NCBI GenBank assembly: GCA_006176705.1 | Contig: QRFJ01000086.1 | Location: forward strand, 248,001-312,000 | Origin: Cocos nucifera | Lineage: Eukaryota > Streptophyta > Magnoliopsida > Arecales > Arecaceae | DNA: 64,000 bases | Direction: 5' to 3' | In this document: one piece after another, positions 23,517 through 36,070 of the stretch | Layout: each line of letters opens with the position of its first letter | Position numbering within the stretch: the stretch's first letter is position 1 | Notes under the pieces: generated by a model | Databases searched by the model: none | What the model was told of the DNA's origin: nothing | What the model saw: the letters and a program-made list of their open reading frames with translations, nothing else | Made by a program: the position numbers and the translations under genes

Positions 23517-24507
23517 ATGCCCCCCAGAAGAGCCTCGACCCGGAGGTCGGCAGCCTCCGCGGCCCGATCCCGTTCGGGTCCGTCCGCTCCCACTCCGGCC
23601 CCGGCAGCTCAGGTTCCACCTGTACGTGCGGTGGATGTGAAGCAGTTCGACCTACTTGTCCGACAGGTCCGTGGCCTCACGGAGGCATTGCAGGCTATAC
23701 AGCAGCCCTCGGTGGCGACTCCACCAGAGAACCCACCATTGGGACGTCGGGAATCGGCCTCAAGGAAGTGTACCAAGGCCAGCGTACCGGTCGCCCCAGA
23801 GAAGGGGAAACCGAGGGCCAGGGATCCGTGTTCGGATCATTGTTATCTTCTGGGGGAGACCTTTCCCACTCGTAGTCAGAAGCATCCGAAGATCAGCAGC
23901 CAAGACGATGCCCTCGATTGCAGGCTACGGGAGATGGACCGACGTATTGAAGAGCTCGGCCGCGTCACCTCGGCTCATCATGCCGGCGTCCGTGCCGAAC
24001 CTCTCCTTTTCTCCCCAAATTATGCAAGAACCTGTTCCACCGACCTTCGAGCTCCCTCAACTGGAAAGCTACGATGGAACTTCTGATCCGGTTGATCACC
24101 TGGGGGCCTTCCGTGCCATGATGCTGCTTCACGGCGCTTCAGATGCCATGCTGTGCCGAGCCTTCCCATCTACCTTAAAGGGAGCAGCGAGGAACTGGTA
24201 CTCGACGTTGAAGCCAAACACGATCTTCTCTTTCGACCAGATGAGCAGTCGGTTCGCGGCCCACTTCATCAGCAGCCGACGACCGAGCCGAGGTTCAGAT
24301 TCCCTGATGAGCGTCAAGCAGAAGCAAGGGGAATCCATCCGGACTTACGTCACTCGGTTTAACGCCGCGGCATTGCAAGAACTGGCGGCCCAGTCAGAAA
24401 AATTCACTATATTGCTTCTCTCTGAAAAAAAAGTATCCCAGGCGCCGACCTGCCTGACCCTGCTGGCTCGACGAGATATGCCCGTGCGGAAGAAGCCTTC
24501 AAAATAA
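23517..24507 (+). pseudogene. E1 gag (frameshifted)
   Basis: Starts MPPRRASTRRSAASAARS at 23517 and runs open to 24086. The capsid core (MQEPVPPTFELPQLESYDG, DHLGAFRAMMLLHGASD, ARNWYS, RFAAHFISSRRPSRG, TYVTRFNAAAL) lies in another frame from about 24000 to 24390, then that frame is lost too and ends at 24507. Compared with E2, the differences are mainly 1-2 bp insertions and deletions. A zinc-knuckle-like remnant (CHRDHGHDTDRDAI region) lies near 24790-24830. Confidence 0.85.
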
Positions 24508-25212
24508 AGATTGAAAAGATGAGGAGCTCGTCAGAAGGACCGACTGGCGGGACGAGGAAGCTGGGTGAAAGTTCGGCTGCACTCGCAGACCCCCACCCGA
24601 AAGCAGGCGGGCCCGAACTCCTCGAACTCGCCCTGATAAAGAGGCGCGAAGAAGTCCTCCTCCCGGAAGGTTCCACCGCTATGCCCCCCTCAACGCTCCT
24701 CGAACCCAGATTCTCACCGAAGTAAAAAAACCGCTGCCAAGACCGGAAGGATTACGATCTCCCCCATAAGCACGATCGAAATAAGTACTACTTGCCATCG
24801 CGACCACGGCCACGACACGGACAGGGATGCAATCCAGCTCCGAGATGAAATTGAGGAGCTCGTCAGAACGGGGCGGCTGGGTAAAATCCACGACCGGTAC
24901 CGGCCTGAAGCAGAAAAAGATCGACTAAAGGGCGCTGCCGTGAGACTGCAAGAAGGCGGCCACCTCGTCGTGCCCCCGGGCAAACAAAATGTGCATCAGC
25001 GATTCGTCGTCTCCCAGCAACAAGAGCGCACCAAAATTGAGGAGGCCATGCAGAAAACCCCGAACTTATTGCCGAAGAAATGAGGAAGGAACAACGTTAT
25101 CAGCGATCTTGAAATACAGAATTTGGGATGCGCTTACTAGTAACTTCCTTTCAATAAAATTCTTTCTTGCGATAATATTATTCCTGGATGCGGAAAACCA
25201 GGACAGGAGAAA

Positions 25213-26330
25213 AAGGAGATAAGCAACCGCGGTCTAGAACGGAGAACCTCGTCCTAGACGCCGAGCAATAGATCGCAGAGATAAGATCTTAGCGCGCACC
25301 TCGGACAGAGGAAGATCTCTAGCAGAGATAACGATTCTATCAGACCTCGGCAGAATCAATCTCGAGAGGAAGCACGAGGAAACCTCTCGGAGCGCAATCG
25401 CTGCGAGAGATAAGATCTCCCCGAGCGCGCACTTCAAACCTCGGCTAGAAATCACCTCGGCTAGAGATAGATGCCGGAAGAAAATCTTTTAGCAACAGGA
25501 GGAGACCTCGAAAACATCCGAGAGCGCACGGAACAAGAGAGACGAGTGACCGAACGACAACTCGGCAGGAGATAAGATGCCATCTCTAGCAGGAGGAGAA
25601 CAGGATTCCGAGAAAGATCTTTCCTCCCGCAGGAGATAAAATTCCCCTCGAGAGAAACTGGATCCCGCAAGATAAATCTTCCCCGTTCTCGGCACATGAC
25701 AAGATCGATTAGAAGATAACCCGAGCAGCCAACCTCGCTAGAGATAATGACTCCAGCCGAGCGAACCTCAACTCTCGGTTAGGCAGGAGGGAGAAGCTGG
25801 CTCAGATATTCGAGAGCGCACCTCGCTGCAGGAGAAGATCTCCCCCGAGAGAAGCTCGACTGCAGGAGATAAGATCTCCCCGATGTAGCGGATCAATCTC
25901 GGCTAGAGATAAGAACTCTTCCCAAGCGACAGGACAACTCGGAGAGAAGCCCTCACTGGAAAGAACGCGACTGCCACCCGAGAGATAAGATCTCCCGACT
26001 GAGACGAGAGCTCCCCCCGAGCTCCAGGAGGGCAGGAGATCTCCCCGAGCGTGTTGCAACCTCGGCTAGAGATAAGATCTCTCCCGAGCGACCGGAACAA
26101 CCTCGGTTAGGAACAGGAGGAGAACCTCGTCCTAACGCGAGCACCAACCTCGGCCTAGGAGATAAGATCTCCCCCGGCAAGCTTCGGCTGCAGGAGATAA
26201 GATCTCCCCCGAGCGCGCACTTCAACTTCGGCTGAGGAGATCTCCCCCGAAGAAGCTCGTAGGAGATAAGATCTCCCCCGAGCGCGCACTTCAACCTCGG
26301 CTGCAAGAGAGGAGGTCTCCCTCGAGTCGA
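25213..26330 (+). repeat. E1 hairpin-repeat array
   Basis: Irregular array of units containing AGAGATAAGATCTCT or GGAGATAAGATCTCC, usually framed by CTCGG and CCGAG arms, plus GTTAGGA...TCCTAAC modules (for example about 26105-26136). A diverged but still palindromic module with GTCTAG and CTAGAC arms stands at the start (about 25231-25259). Units are more diverged and less regular than in E2. No protein is encoded. Confidence 0.85.
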
Positions 26331-26624
26331 CTTCAACTGATGAAGATAATGTCGCCCCCGAGGAGCTCAAATCCGACCTCGACCGAAGGAGGCGAGATTT
26401 ACTTCGGCTTCAACATCAGCTTCATCGACTTTAGCTGGAAACGAGTTCCATTTCAACTCCAAACATCGACTGAAGATGAGGTCTCCCCCAAGCCTCAGCC
26501 TCAACTTCAGCGTCAATATTGGCTGGAGATGAGACCTCCCCCGAGCTTCAGCTGCAACAAATGCGGAGCCTGGAAGAAGACTTCGGCAGTCGCCTGTTTT
26601 GGTACTCCCTTCCTTCAATTTTTG

Positions 26625-26646
26625 AACTCGGGAGTGGGGGGGCTAC
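26625..26646 (+). promoter_or_regulatory. E1 polypurine tract region
   Basis: CGGGAGTGGGGGGGCTAC directly before the 3' LTR. Confidence 0.7.
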
Positions 26647-27646
26647 TGTTGGGGATAAATCCCGCTCCTGCCGAAGCCCGGCCCGACGCTCAGCCCAATG
26701 TAACCAGTAGCCGCTGAAGAGCTTTAGCGCCAGGCGCCAGGCCGAGCCCCTACCACGGCCGAACTGCCTAGAGGCCGAACTCCCCTGCACCAAGGTCCGG
26801 GCCGAACTGCCTAGAGGCCGAACTCCCCTGCGCCAAGGTCCGGGCCGAACTACCTAGCTGCCGAACTCCCCAGCGCCAGGCTCCGGGCCGAACTCCCACC
26901 GCCAGCCGAACTTCCTGACGGCCGAACTCCTTCGGACTTCCCACGGCCGAACTCCTTCGGACCGACTCCAAGGCGAGCTTCAATGAAGTCCTCTCAGCGG
27001 CCGAACTTTCGGACCGACTCCAGCGGCCGAACCCCAAACGGCCGATCAGCAGCCGAACTCTTCTGCGGACGAGCCTTAGCTGCATAGCCAGACGCCTATG
27101 GGAGCCGAACTCCCTCCTATCTTCCTCTTCAGGAGCCCGAACTCCTCCGAAATGGGCACACGACGAAGGCCTTCAACCCTTCATTCGGCAAGCTCTGCAA
27201 CCATCACCATCAGTCAGTCCGCCGCACCATCAGTCAGTCCGCCACGGGCGATAGCGACCCACTGTCAGGCGGCGATGGCTGTCACCCTCAATCCGCCGCA
27301 CACGGCACCATCCCGTGAGACTGACTCCGCCGAACCTCGAGCGGCCTGCCAGCATGCGGCTGCAGTTGTCACCATCAAGCTCCACTATATAAAGGACCCT
27401 CCCGACATGCTAAGGCTGAGCTCTCTGAACTCTAGACTCTCTAAGCTCTCCTCCTCATCTCTAAGCTCCGAAACTCATTCCGAGCACTCCATTACTGTTG
27501 GCCGGAAATTAACTTGACCATCGGAGGGTCCTGCCGGAGCCACCACCCCACCGGTTCCGGACGGGACTTCGTTTTGCAGGTCCCCGGCGGCGCCCAGCGG
27601 CCTCGATTGTGGCGACCTCCGGCGGCGACGGATTTCTGCACCAACA
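26647..27646 (+). repeat. E1 3' LTR
   Basis: 1000 bp, starting TGTTGGGGATAAATCC and ending CACCAACA. It differs from the 5' LTR mainly by small indels and loss of one subrepeat. Confidence 0.92.
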
Positions 27647-27651
27647 CAACC

Positions 27652-30600
27652 TTTGGCCAATACAAGAAGATTGTTGTAAGCTAAGTGGACTTGCGCTTGG
27701 ACATGGTGTAGTTTTGGTTGGCAAGACATGCATGTTGGGATAGGACCCGAGCCGCTTGGAGAAATTATATCTTAGGTACATAAAGAAATTATATCTCACG
27801 TTACATGCACTATGTGCCTATGCACCATGCCAAGCATGTCAATTTTTTTTCTACCAATTCTATTTATCATGTGCTTGTCTTGGTGATTGACCTATAGGAA
27901 AAAAAAAATTGAGCTGATCGGCATGATGTACAGCCATATTAGAGCATACAGTACAGGATATGTTTTGCCCAAGCATATAGTATACAATTAGCTTCGATTG
28001 GATCGCACCTAGTGAAATAGTAATTATAATGGACCGAGTTTTACGTGTCTATATAGATCCTTACATACTCCCTCTATTTAAGCCATGACATCCTCATCAG
28101 GCTACAGATCTAAATTCATGCATTCATTCATAAACACAAGAATCAGTCCGTGGTCGGCCTCAATGAACCTACACTGCAGTATTTTCTAGTCTACATAGGG
28201 TATGAGCTGAATCATCTCTGATACCATTTATAAAGATTTAGGATCTCATCTAAAAGGATTAGCTAGAATGTATTATTTAAGTTCGTTGATCCTATATAAG
28301 TATCCAAAATCTTTTTGGTGAATAATCAATATAAGATTAAATATATGCTTGCATGAGTCCTCACGGAATACTTCAAGCTAATGAGGTGGAGAATGTGTCA
28401 TGCTAGCTTGGTTTTGCCGGTATATGTTAAGTGTGCTTCCATCACGGTTGTGTTGTTCAACCTTAAGTTTAACCCAATAATGGTTAAGTAGTAGATCTAA
28501 CACGCAACTCACTTCTGCTCTGGTTCAAGTTCGGCTACGTCACGATTTATGGTCTATCAGCAATTCTATGTTCGCCATCTGTAAATTTCATTAGAAGCTT
28601 TGGTAAATCTTTGACTCCCTACTCTGAGAAGAGGACATTGGGTTAAGGACCTTAAGGTTCATAGTGATTGAAATCAATCCCTTTAATTATGTCCTGATTC
28701 TAAATTGCCGAGCTTAATCTAGGTTCATGATTTCTCTAAGTGAACCCTATCTTAACCTAAGTTCATGTCAGTTGAGTTAATCAAGTCTCGTTCAGGTTGA
28801 AATAGGAACTTAGGAAAGGTTTAGAACCTCATGTAGGGTTGTATCATCCACCGTGGTCTATTGCTCGTCATCCACAATATCCTGTTCATCATTGTCTTCG
28901 GTATCCATAGCTCATCGTGACAATAATCCTGTTGAACCCCTCTTTAAACTTATTTTGAGAAATTTTTCAAAGCTTTCGAATGGACTGAGTGTTGATGCTC
29001 GGGGTCAAGGTCAGGTAAAGTGAATTGTTCCAATCTTTACATCTTAAAATGTTAGAGGTCTCGACTAACCAATACGTTCTCCATCCTTTCTGATGGATGG
29101 ATATCATAAACAACATGCTATAGACCATTCTAGAACTCGTTCACTCTAAAGAAATATAAAATATTAAGTATTTAATTGAAGATATAATATTTTTCTTTTA
29201 TCAATATAGGTTTGTTTTCTGTAGGGTTGGCTCAGATTTGGATTAGTCTTAAGCACAATTCTTGTCCTATTAGACCCCATTAGACTCAAAACTTTTGAGC
29301 CCACACCCAGCTCAAGTTCATGAAATATTGGCCCAAGTTGGTCCAATAAACAGAATGGGCTGGTTAGATTAAGCCCAATATGATACAAATAGCATAATTT
29401 GATAGATGAAAAAAAATAAAATATTATCTATTAATTAGTATGAGATCCATAATAATAACAAACAACCATACATATAAATAAATAAGATACAATGATTTAC
29501 GTGATTCGGCCTTTGGCTTGGCAAAAATGGAGAGAGATTTTATTATACCAAAAAAAATATGATACAAAGAATATAAGGTAGCTCAAATAATAAAAAACAA
29601 GATTTTATATACACACACACACACACACACGTATATACCAGAGAAAGGATCAAAATATCCAAATGAATCAACACTGAATTGGTATCTTTAATTTGAGAGA
29701 GTACACACTCCAAGAAAAATTAGAACACCTACTTCGATTATGTTATCCATTAAAAATAGGGGCTGGGGCAGTCCCTGGACTCCTCTTATCCCTCCAATTT
29801 TTTTATCCTTTGCCTATGGGAAATTTTAAGATTTTAATGATGAATTATATGAGGATGGTAGCTAGGTTCTGCCTTAACCAGGTTCCGATGGAGCTTTTTC
29901 TTTTTCCAATATGGGAAGGCTCTCTTTGGAGCCCAATCCCCACCAAAAGTAATCAATTTTGGGGCCCTCCCACAAATAGGCCCAATGTTCAACCTTCCCA
30001 TTTGAAAACCCGTCAGATGAAATGTTTGCGAGTTGGCACATACTTGTTGCGTGGACGCAAGACAATGTGACGTAAGATTGAGTAGCCTCTACATAAAGAA
30101 TGGATAGATGTGCTAGCTTTTTTTCTTCTATTAGTCTTTCAAACTTAATCTGAAGATGGAATAAAGCTTAAAATCTCCAGCATCGACCAAACGCATACAA
30201 GCATACGGCAAATGTTCCTAGCAACCCTAAAGTCTAAAACCTACTTAATTTGTCCTTGACCTTGTTTGATCAGAAATGAATTTGAGCCGTTCTAGATATA
30301 AATAGACCTCCAGGTTGTATGAGAATTATATTGTCGATGATTAAGAAATTTACATCAATTAATTAACTAAACAAGAACTTTAATCTGCACTTACATGCAT
30401 TCCGTTTCACCGTACACTAAGATAATAGAGGTAGTACTTGTTCTCAGCTTAAGCATATCTATTCATCCTTTAATTCTTTTATATATTGAACTCCTAGCCG
30501 ATCTCTCTATGTATTCATGTTTCCAAATTCCATGAGTCAAGTATTAAGAAACATATGATTGTATACTTTGAACTCCATTCCCAAAAGTGGAGTCTTCTGT

Positions 30601-30693
30601 AACCAAGTAGATAAATAAAGACTTCGTTTGTGTTCTACATGTGGAATGATGTACAAATTACAAAAAAATCAATCTTCTCTCCTCCATACCCTT
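27652..30693. other. Intergenic DNA between E1 and E2
   Basis: Three kilobases without a recognisable gene. It holds a CA microsatellite near 29613-29631. A block near 28220-28330 (GATTTAGGATCTCATC, AAAAGGATTAGCTAG, CCTATATAAGTATCCAAAAT) has the look of a small repeat, but I cannot define its ends. Confidence 0.55.
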
Positions 30694-32067
30694 TGTTGGG
30701 GATAAATCCCGCTCCTGCCGAAGCCTGGCCCGACGCTCAGCCCAATGTAACCAGTAGCCGCTGAAGAGCTTTAGCGCCAGGCGCCAGGCCGAGCCCCTAC
30801 CACGGCCGAACTACCTAGCTGCCGAACTCCCCAGCGCCAGGCTCCAGGCCGAACTCCCACCGCCAGCCGAACTTCCTGACAGCCGAGCTCCTTGGACTCC
30901 AAGCGGCAGGACTTCTTCGGGAGACGGACTCCTCCCAGACGTCCGTTCGGCCACCCGAACTCCTCCCGGGTTTTCCTTTCGGACCGACTCCAGGCGAGCC
31001 CAGGCGGCCGAACCCCTTCGGACCGACTCCAGGCGATCGAACTCCTCGGCAATCGTCCCTCGGCCGAACCCACGGCCGACCCTTCAGCCAGCCGAGCTCC
31101 TCCCGGGTTTCCCCTTCGGCCGAACTCCTTCGGACTCCCCACGGCCGAACTCCTTCGGACCGACTCCATGCCGCCGAACTCCTTCGGACCGACTCCAAGC
31201 GGCCGAGCTTCAATGAAGTCCTCTCAGCGGCCGAACTCCTCAGCGGACGGGCTTTAGTGGAATCCCCAAGCGGTCGTCACTCAGGAGCCCGAACTCCTCA
31301 GCAGTCGTCACTTAGGAGCCCGAACTCCTCAGCAGTCGTCACTGGGCCGAACTCCTCAGCGGTCGCCCTCATCAAACTTCGGCCGACCGAGCTCCTACCG
31401 AACTCTCAAGTGTCCAAGCCTCAGCCGAAGTCCAACAGCCGGCCGAACCCCAAACGGCCGAGCTTCGGCTTCTCAGCAGCCGAACTCTTCTGCGGACGAG
31501 CCTTAGCTGCATACCTCTTGCCAGACGCCTATGGGAGCCGAACTCCCTCCTATCTTCCTCTTCAGGAGCCCGAACTCCTCCGAAATGGGCACACGACGAA
31601 GGCCTTCAACCCTTCATTCGGCAAGCTCTGCAACCGCCGCAGGCGATAGCGACCCACGTCAGGCGGCGATGGCTGTCACCCTGACTCAGGCGGCGATGGC
31701 TGTCACCCTCAATCCGCCGCACACGGCACCAGTGGAGACTGACTCCGCCGAACCTCGAGCGGCCCGCCAGCACGCGGCTGCAGTTGTCACCATCAAGCTC
31801 CACTATATAAAGGACCCTCCCGACACGCTAAGGCTAAGCTCTCTGAACTCTCGACTCTCTAAGCTCTCCTCCTCCACATCTCTAAGCTCCGGAACTCATT
31901 CCGAGCACTCCATTACTGTTGGCCGGAAACTAACTTGACCGTCGGAGGGTCCTGCCGGAGCCACCACCCCACCGGTTCCGGACGGGACTTCGTTTTGCAG
32001 GTCCCCGGCGGCGCCCAGCGGCCTCGATTGCGGCGACCTCCGGCGGCGACGGATTTCTGCACCAACA
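30694..32067 (+). repeat. E2 5' LTR
   Basis: 1374 bp. Compared with E1 it carries an extra subrepeat-rich segment (CAGTCGTCAC and GGAGCCCGAACTCCTCAG units near 31240-31380). TATA box TATATAAA at about 31804-31811. Confidence 0.92.
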
Positions 32068-32087
32068 GATTGGCGCTAGAAGGAAGG
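32068..32087 (+). promoter_or_regulatory. E2 primer-binding site
   Basis: GATTGGCGCTAGAAGGAAGG directly after the LTR, the same type as in E1. Confidence 0.75.
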
Positions 32088-32199
32088 GCCTGAACCTTCG
32101 AGGTTCCCTTGTTCTTAAAGGAGTGCTCGGCGACGATTTTCCGCCCCTGCTCCGGATCTCTCTTCTCCCTCTTCAGAATTCCTTCTCTGGAAAGAGGAA

Positions 32200-33644
32200 A
32201 TGCCCCCCAGAAGGGCTTCGACGCGGCGCTCGACGGCTTCCGCGGCTCGATCCCCTCCGAGTCCGTCTGTCCCTGCTCCGGCCCCGGTGACTCAGCCCCC
32301 GTATAGCCGCAGTGGATACGGAGCAGTTCAACCAGCTCATCCAGCACGTTCGCGGTCTCACGGAGGCGGTGCAGGCGGTGCTGCACCAACAAGTCCCAGT
32401 GCCAGCCCGACCGGCGCGGGACTCCCCGAAGTCGGATGATCCAGTCCAAGAGCGACCGGCCTGGGCAGCCCGACCTCCGATACCCGGATTGGAGAGAGGC
32501 GGAGGAGGGAGAGCCCTGTTCGGATCATGGATCGACCAAGGGTGAAGCCTCGCGCCCATCTCACCAGAAAGCCTTGGAGATCAGAGACCGTGAGGACCTG
32601 CTGGGCCAAAGGCTCTTGGAAATGAACCGGCGAATTGAAGAACTTCGTCCCCCCTCGCGTGGTGATGACGTTTGTGCAGACCCTCCTTTCTCGCAGAAAA
32701 TCATGCAAGAACCTGTTCCACCGACCTTCGAGCTCCCTCAACTGGAAAGCTACGATGGAACTTCTGATCCGGTTGATCACCTGGGGGCCTTCCGGGCCAT
32801 GATGCTGCTTCACGGCGCTTCAGATGCCGTGCTGTGCCGAGCCTTCCCGTCTACCTTAAAGGGAGCAGCGAGGAACTGGTACTCGGCGTTGAAGCCCAAC
32901 ACGATCTTCTCTTTCGACCAGATGAGCAGTCGGTTCGCGGCCCACTTCATCAGCAGCCGACGACCGAGCCGAGGTTCAGATTCCCTGATGAGCGTCAAGC
33001 AGAAGCAAGGGGAATCCATCCGGACTTACGTCACTCGATTCAACGCCGCGGCATTGGAAGTCCGGGACCTGGACCAGTCTGTCGCGATGGCCGCACTTAA
33101 GGGCGGCCTTCAGAAAAATAACTTGCTGTTCTCTCTGGAAAAAAGGTATCCCAGGGACTTCGCCGACCTGCTGGCTCGAGCCGAGAGATATGCCCGTGCG
33201 GAAGAAGCCTTCAAATTGAAAGATGAGGAGCTCGTCAGAAAGGACCGGCTGGCGGACGAGGAAGAGCTGGGTGAAGCTCGGCTGCACTCGCAGACCCCCT
33301 ACGAAAGCAGGCGGGCCCGAACTCCTCGAACTCGCCCTGATAAAGAGGCGCGAAGGAGTCCTCCTCCCGGAAGGTTCCGCCGCTATGCCCCCCTCAACGC
33401 TCCTCGAACCCAGATTCTCACCGAAGTAAAACACCAGCTGCCAAGACCGGAAGGATTACGATCTCCCCCAAACAAGCGCGATCGAAATAAGTACTGCCTC
33501 TACCATCACGACCACGGCCACGACACGGAGGGATGCATCCAGCTCCGAGACGAAATTGAGGAGCTCGTCAGAACGGGTCGGCTGGGTAAATTCCTCCGGT
33601 ACCGGCCTGAAGCAGAAAAAGATCGGCTAAGGGCGCTGCCGTAG
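32200..33644 (+). pseudogene. E2 gag, nearly intact (two N-terminal frameshifts)
   Basis: Starts MPPRRASTRRSTASAARS at 32200. The frame shifts near 32300 (continuing as MDTEQFNQLIQHVRGLTEAV) and again near 32440. After that 402 codons (32436-33644) are open. This part holds the gag core (MQEPVPPTFELPQLESYDG, FRAMMLLHGASDAVLCRAFP, KGAARNWYSALKPNT, TYVTRFNAAALEVRDLDQSV, RYPRDFADLLARAERYARAE). A zinc-knuckle-like YCLYHHDHGHDTEGCIQLRD lies near its end. Its role in the family is virus-like particle assembly and RNA packaging. No protease or RT follows. It is the best-preserved gag in the window. Confidence 0.87.
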
Positions 33645-33960
33645 CCAGAGACTGCAAGAAGGTCGGCCACCTTACGGCGTCGTTCACATTGCCCCTGGGA
33701 AGATCTCGGTGCATCAGCGATTCGCCGTCTCCCAGCAACAAGAGCTTGCACCAAATTGAGGAGGTTCAGCATGAGGAGGTCGTCCACCCCGGAACTTATT
33801 GCCGAAGAAATGCGGAGGAACAACGTTATCACGATCTTGAAATACAGAATTTGGGGGATGCGCTACTAGTAACTTCCTTTCAATAAAATTTCTTTCTTTC
33901 GATAATATTATTCCTGGATGCGAAAACCATGTAGTGACAGGGAAAAGAGCAGCCAACCGC

Positions 33961-35731
33961 GTTAGGAACAGGAGGAGAACCTCGTCCTAACGCGAGCAAT
34001 AAGCTCGGTCGCAGGAGATAAGATCTCCCCCGAGCGCGCACCTCGGCCGCAGGAGATAAGATCTCCCCCGAGTGAAGCTCGGCCGCAGGAGATAAGATCT
34101 CCCCCGAGCGCGCACTTCAACCTCGGCTAGAGATAAGATCTCTCCCGAGCGACCGGAACAACCTCGGTTAGGAACAGGAGGAGAACCTCGTCCTAACACG
34201 AGCACCAACCTCGGCTAGAGATAAGATCTCTCCCGAGCGACCGTTGACAACCTCGGCTAGAGATAAGATCTCTCCCGAGCGACCGTGAACAACCTCGGTT
34301 AGGAACAGGAGGAGAACCTCGTCCTAACACGAGCACCAACCTCGGCTAGAGATAAGATCTCTCCCGAGCGACCGTTGACAACCTCGGCTAGAGATAAGAT
34401 CTCTCCCGAGCGACCGTGAACAACCTCGGTTAGGAACAGGAGGAGAACCTCGTCCTAACACGAGCACCAACCTCGGCTAGAGATAAGATCTCTCCCGAGC
34501 GACCGTTGACAACCTCGGCTAGAGATAAGATCTCTCCCGAGCGACCGTGAACAACCTCGGTTAGGAACAGGAGGAGAACCTCGTCCTAACACGAGCACCA
34601 ACCTCGGCTAGAGATAAGATCTCTCCCGAGCGACCGTTGACAACCTCGGCTAGAGATAAGATCTCTCCCGAGCGACCGTGAACAACCTCGGTTAGGAACA
34701 GGAGGAGAACCTCGTCCTAACACGAGCACCAACCTCGGCTAGAGATAAGATCTCTCCCGAGCGACCGTTGACAACCTCGGCTAGAGATAAGATCTCTCCC
34801 GAGCGACCGTGAACAACCTCGGTTAGGAACAGGAGGAGAACCTCGTCCTAACACGAGCACCAACCTCGGCTAGAGATAAGATCTCTCCCGAGCGACCGAC
34901 CTCGGCTAGAGATAAGATCTCTCCCGAGCGACCGTGAACAACCTCGGTTAGGAACAGGAGGAGAACCTCGTCCTAACACGAGCACCAACCTCGGCTAGAG
35001 ATAAGATCTCTCCCGAGCGACCGTTGACAACCTCGGCTAGAGATAAGATCTCTCCCGAGCGACCGTGAACAACCTCGGTTAGGAACAGGAGGAGAACCTC
35101 GTCCTAACACGAGCACCAACCTCGGCTAGAGATAAGATCTCTCCCGAGCGACCGTTGACAACCTCGGCTAGAGATAAGATCTCTCCCGAGCGACCGTGAA
35201 CAACCTCGGTTAGGAACAGGAGGAGAACCTCGTCCTAACACGAGCACCAACCTCGGCTAGAGATAAGATCTCTCCCGAGCGACCGTTGACAACCTCGGCT
35301 AGAGATAAGATCTCTCCCGAGCGACCGTGAACAACCTCGGTTAGGAACAGGAGGAGAACCTCGTCCTAACACGAGCACCAACCTCGGCTAGAGATAAGAT
35401 CTCTCCCGAGCGACCGTTGACAACCTCGGCTAGAGATAAGATCTCTCCCGAGCGACCGGAACAACCTCGGTTAGGAACAGGAGGAGAACCTCGTCCTAAC
35501 ACGAGCACCAACCTCGGCTAGAGATAAGATCTCTCCCGAGCGACCGTTGACAACCTCGGCTAGAGATAAGATCTCTCCCGAGCGACCGTGAACAACCTCG
35601 GTTAGGAACAGGAGGAGAACCTCGTCCTAACGCGAGCACCAACCTCGGCTAGAGATAAGATCTCCCCCGAAGAAGCTCGGCTGCAGGAGATAAGATCTCC
35701 CCCGAGCGCGCACTTCAACCTCGGCTGCAAG
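33961..35731 (+). repeat. E2 131-bp higher-order hairpin array
   Basis: The GTTAGGA...TCCTAAC module starts at 34167, 34298, 34429, 34560, 34691, 34822, 34947, 35078, 35209, 35340, 35470 and 35601. Spacing is 131 bp except for one 125 and one 130. Each 131-bp unit contains two approximately 37-bp units with CTCGG-CT-AGAGAT-AAG-ATCTCT-C-CCGAG dyads (ending GACCGTTGAC or GACCGTGAAC) plus one GTTAGGA module. Copies are nearly identical, so amplification is recent. Flanking parts hold the GGAGATAAGATCTCC variant. Confidence 0.95.
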
Positions 35732-36046
35732 ATAGGAGGTCTCCCTCGAGTCGACTTCAACTGATGAAGATAATGTCGCCCCCGAGGAGCTCAAATCCGA
35801 CCTCGACCGAAGGAGGCGAGATTTACTTCGGCTTCAACATCAGCTTCATCGACTTTAGCTGGAAACGAGTTCCATTTCAACTCCAAACATCGACTGAAGA
35901 TGAGGTCTCCCCCAAGCCTCAGCCTCAACTTCAGCGTCAATATTGGCTGGAGATGAGACCTCCCCCGAGCTTCAGCTGCAACAAATGCGGAGCCTGGAAG
36001 AAGACTTCGGCAGTCGCCTGTTTTGGTACTCCCTTCCTTCAATTTT

Positions 36047-36070
36047 TGAACTCGGGAGTGGGGGGGCTAC
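36047..36070 (+). promoter_or_regulatory. E2 polypurine tract region
   Basis: CTCGGGAGTGGGGGGGCTAC directly before the 3' LTR, identical to E1. Confidence 0.7.

Larger units (their letters stand above)
22336..27646 (+). mobile_element. E1: non-autonomous gag-only LTR retrotransposon (TR-GAG type)
   Basis: 5.3-kb element bounded by T(A)TTGGGGATAAATC and CCAACA, with an exact 5-bp target duplication CAACC (22331-22335 and 27647-27651). It contains a primer site, a broken Tat-type gag, a hairpin-repeat array, a purine tract and the 3' LTR. No protease, RT, RNase H or integrase remains, so it would need proteins from a relative. The gag core resembles that of G1, which places the family in the Tat lineage. 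TR-GAG elements are an established class of such non-autonomous plant elements. Confidence 0.9.

Noticed and set aside
26340..26717. 125-residue protein conserved between E1 and E2
   Set aside because: It spans the array end, purine tract and start of the 3' LTR, and is identical because the DNA is identical. The frame is not preserved in E3.
33961..35731. CRISPR-like array
   Set aside because: The regular spacing looks similar, but the spacers are themselves repeated and identical, the host is a plant, and the array is inside an LTR element.
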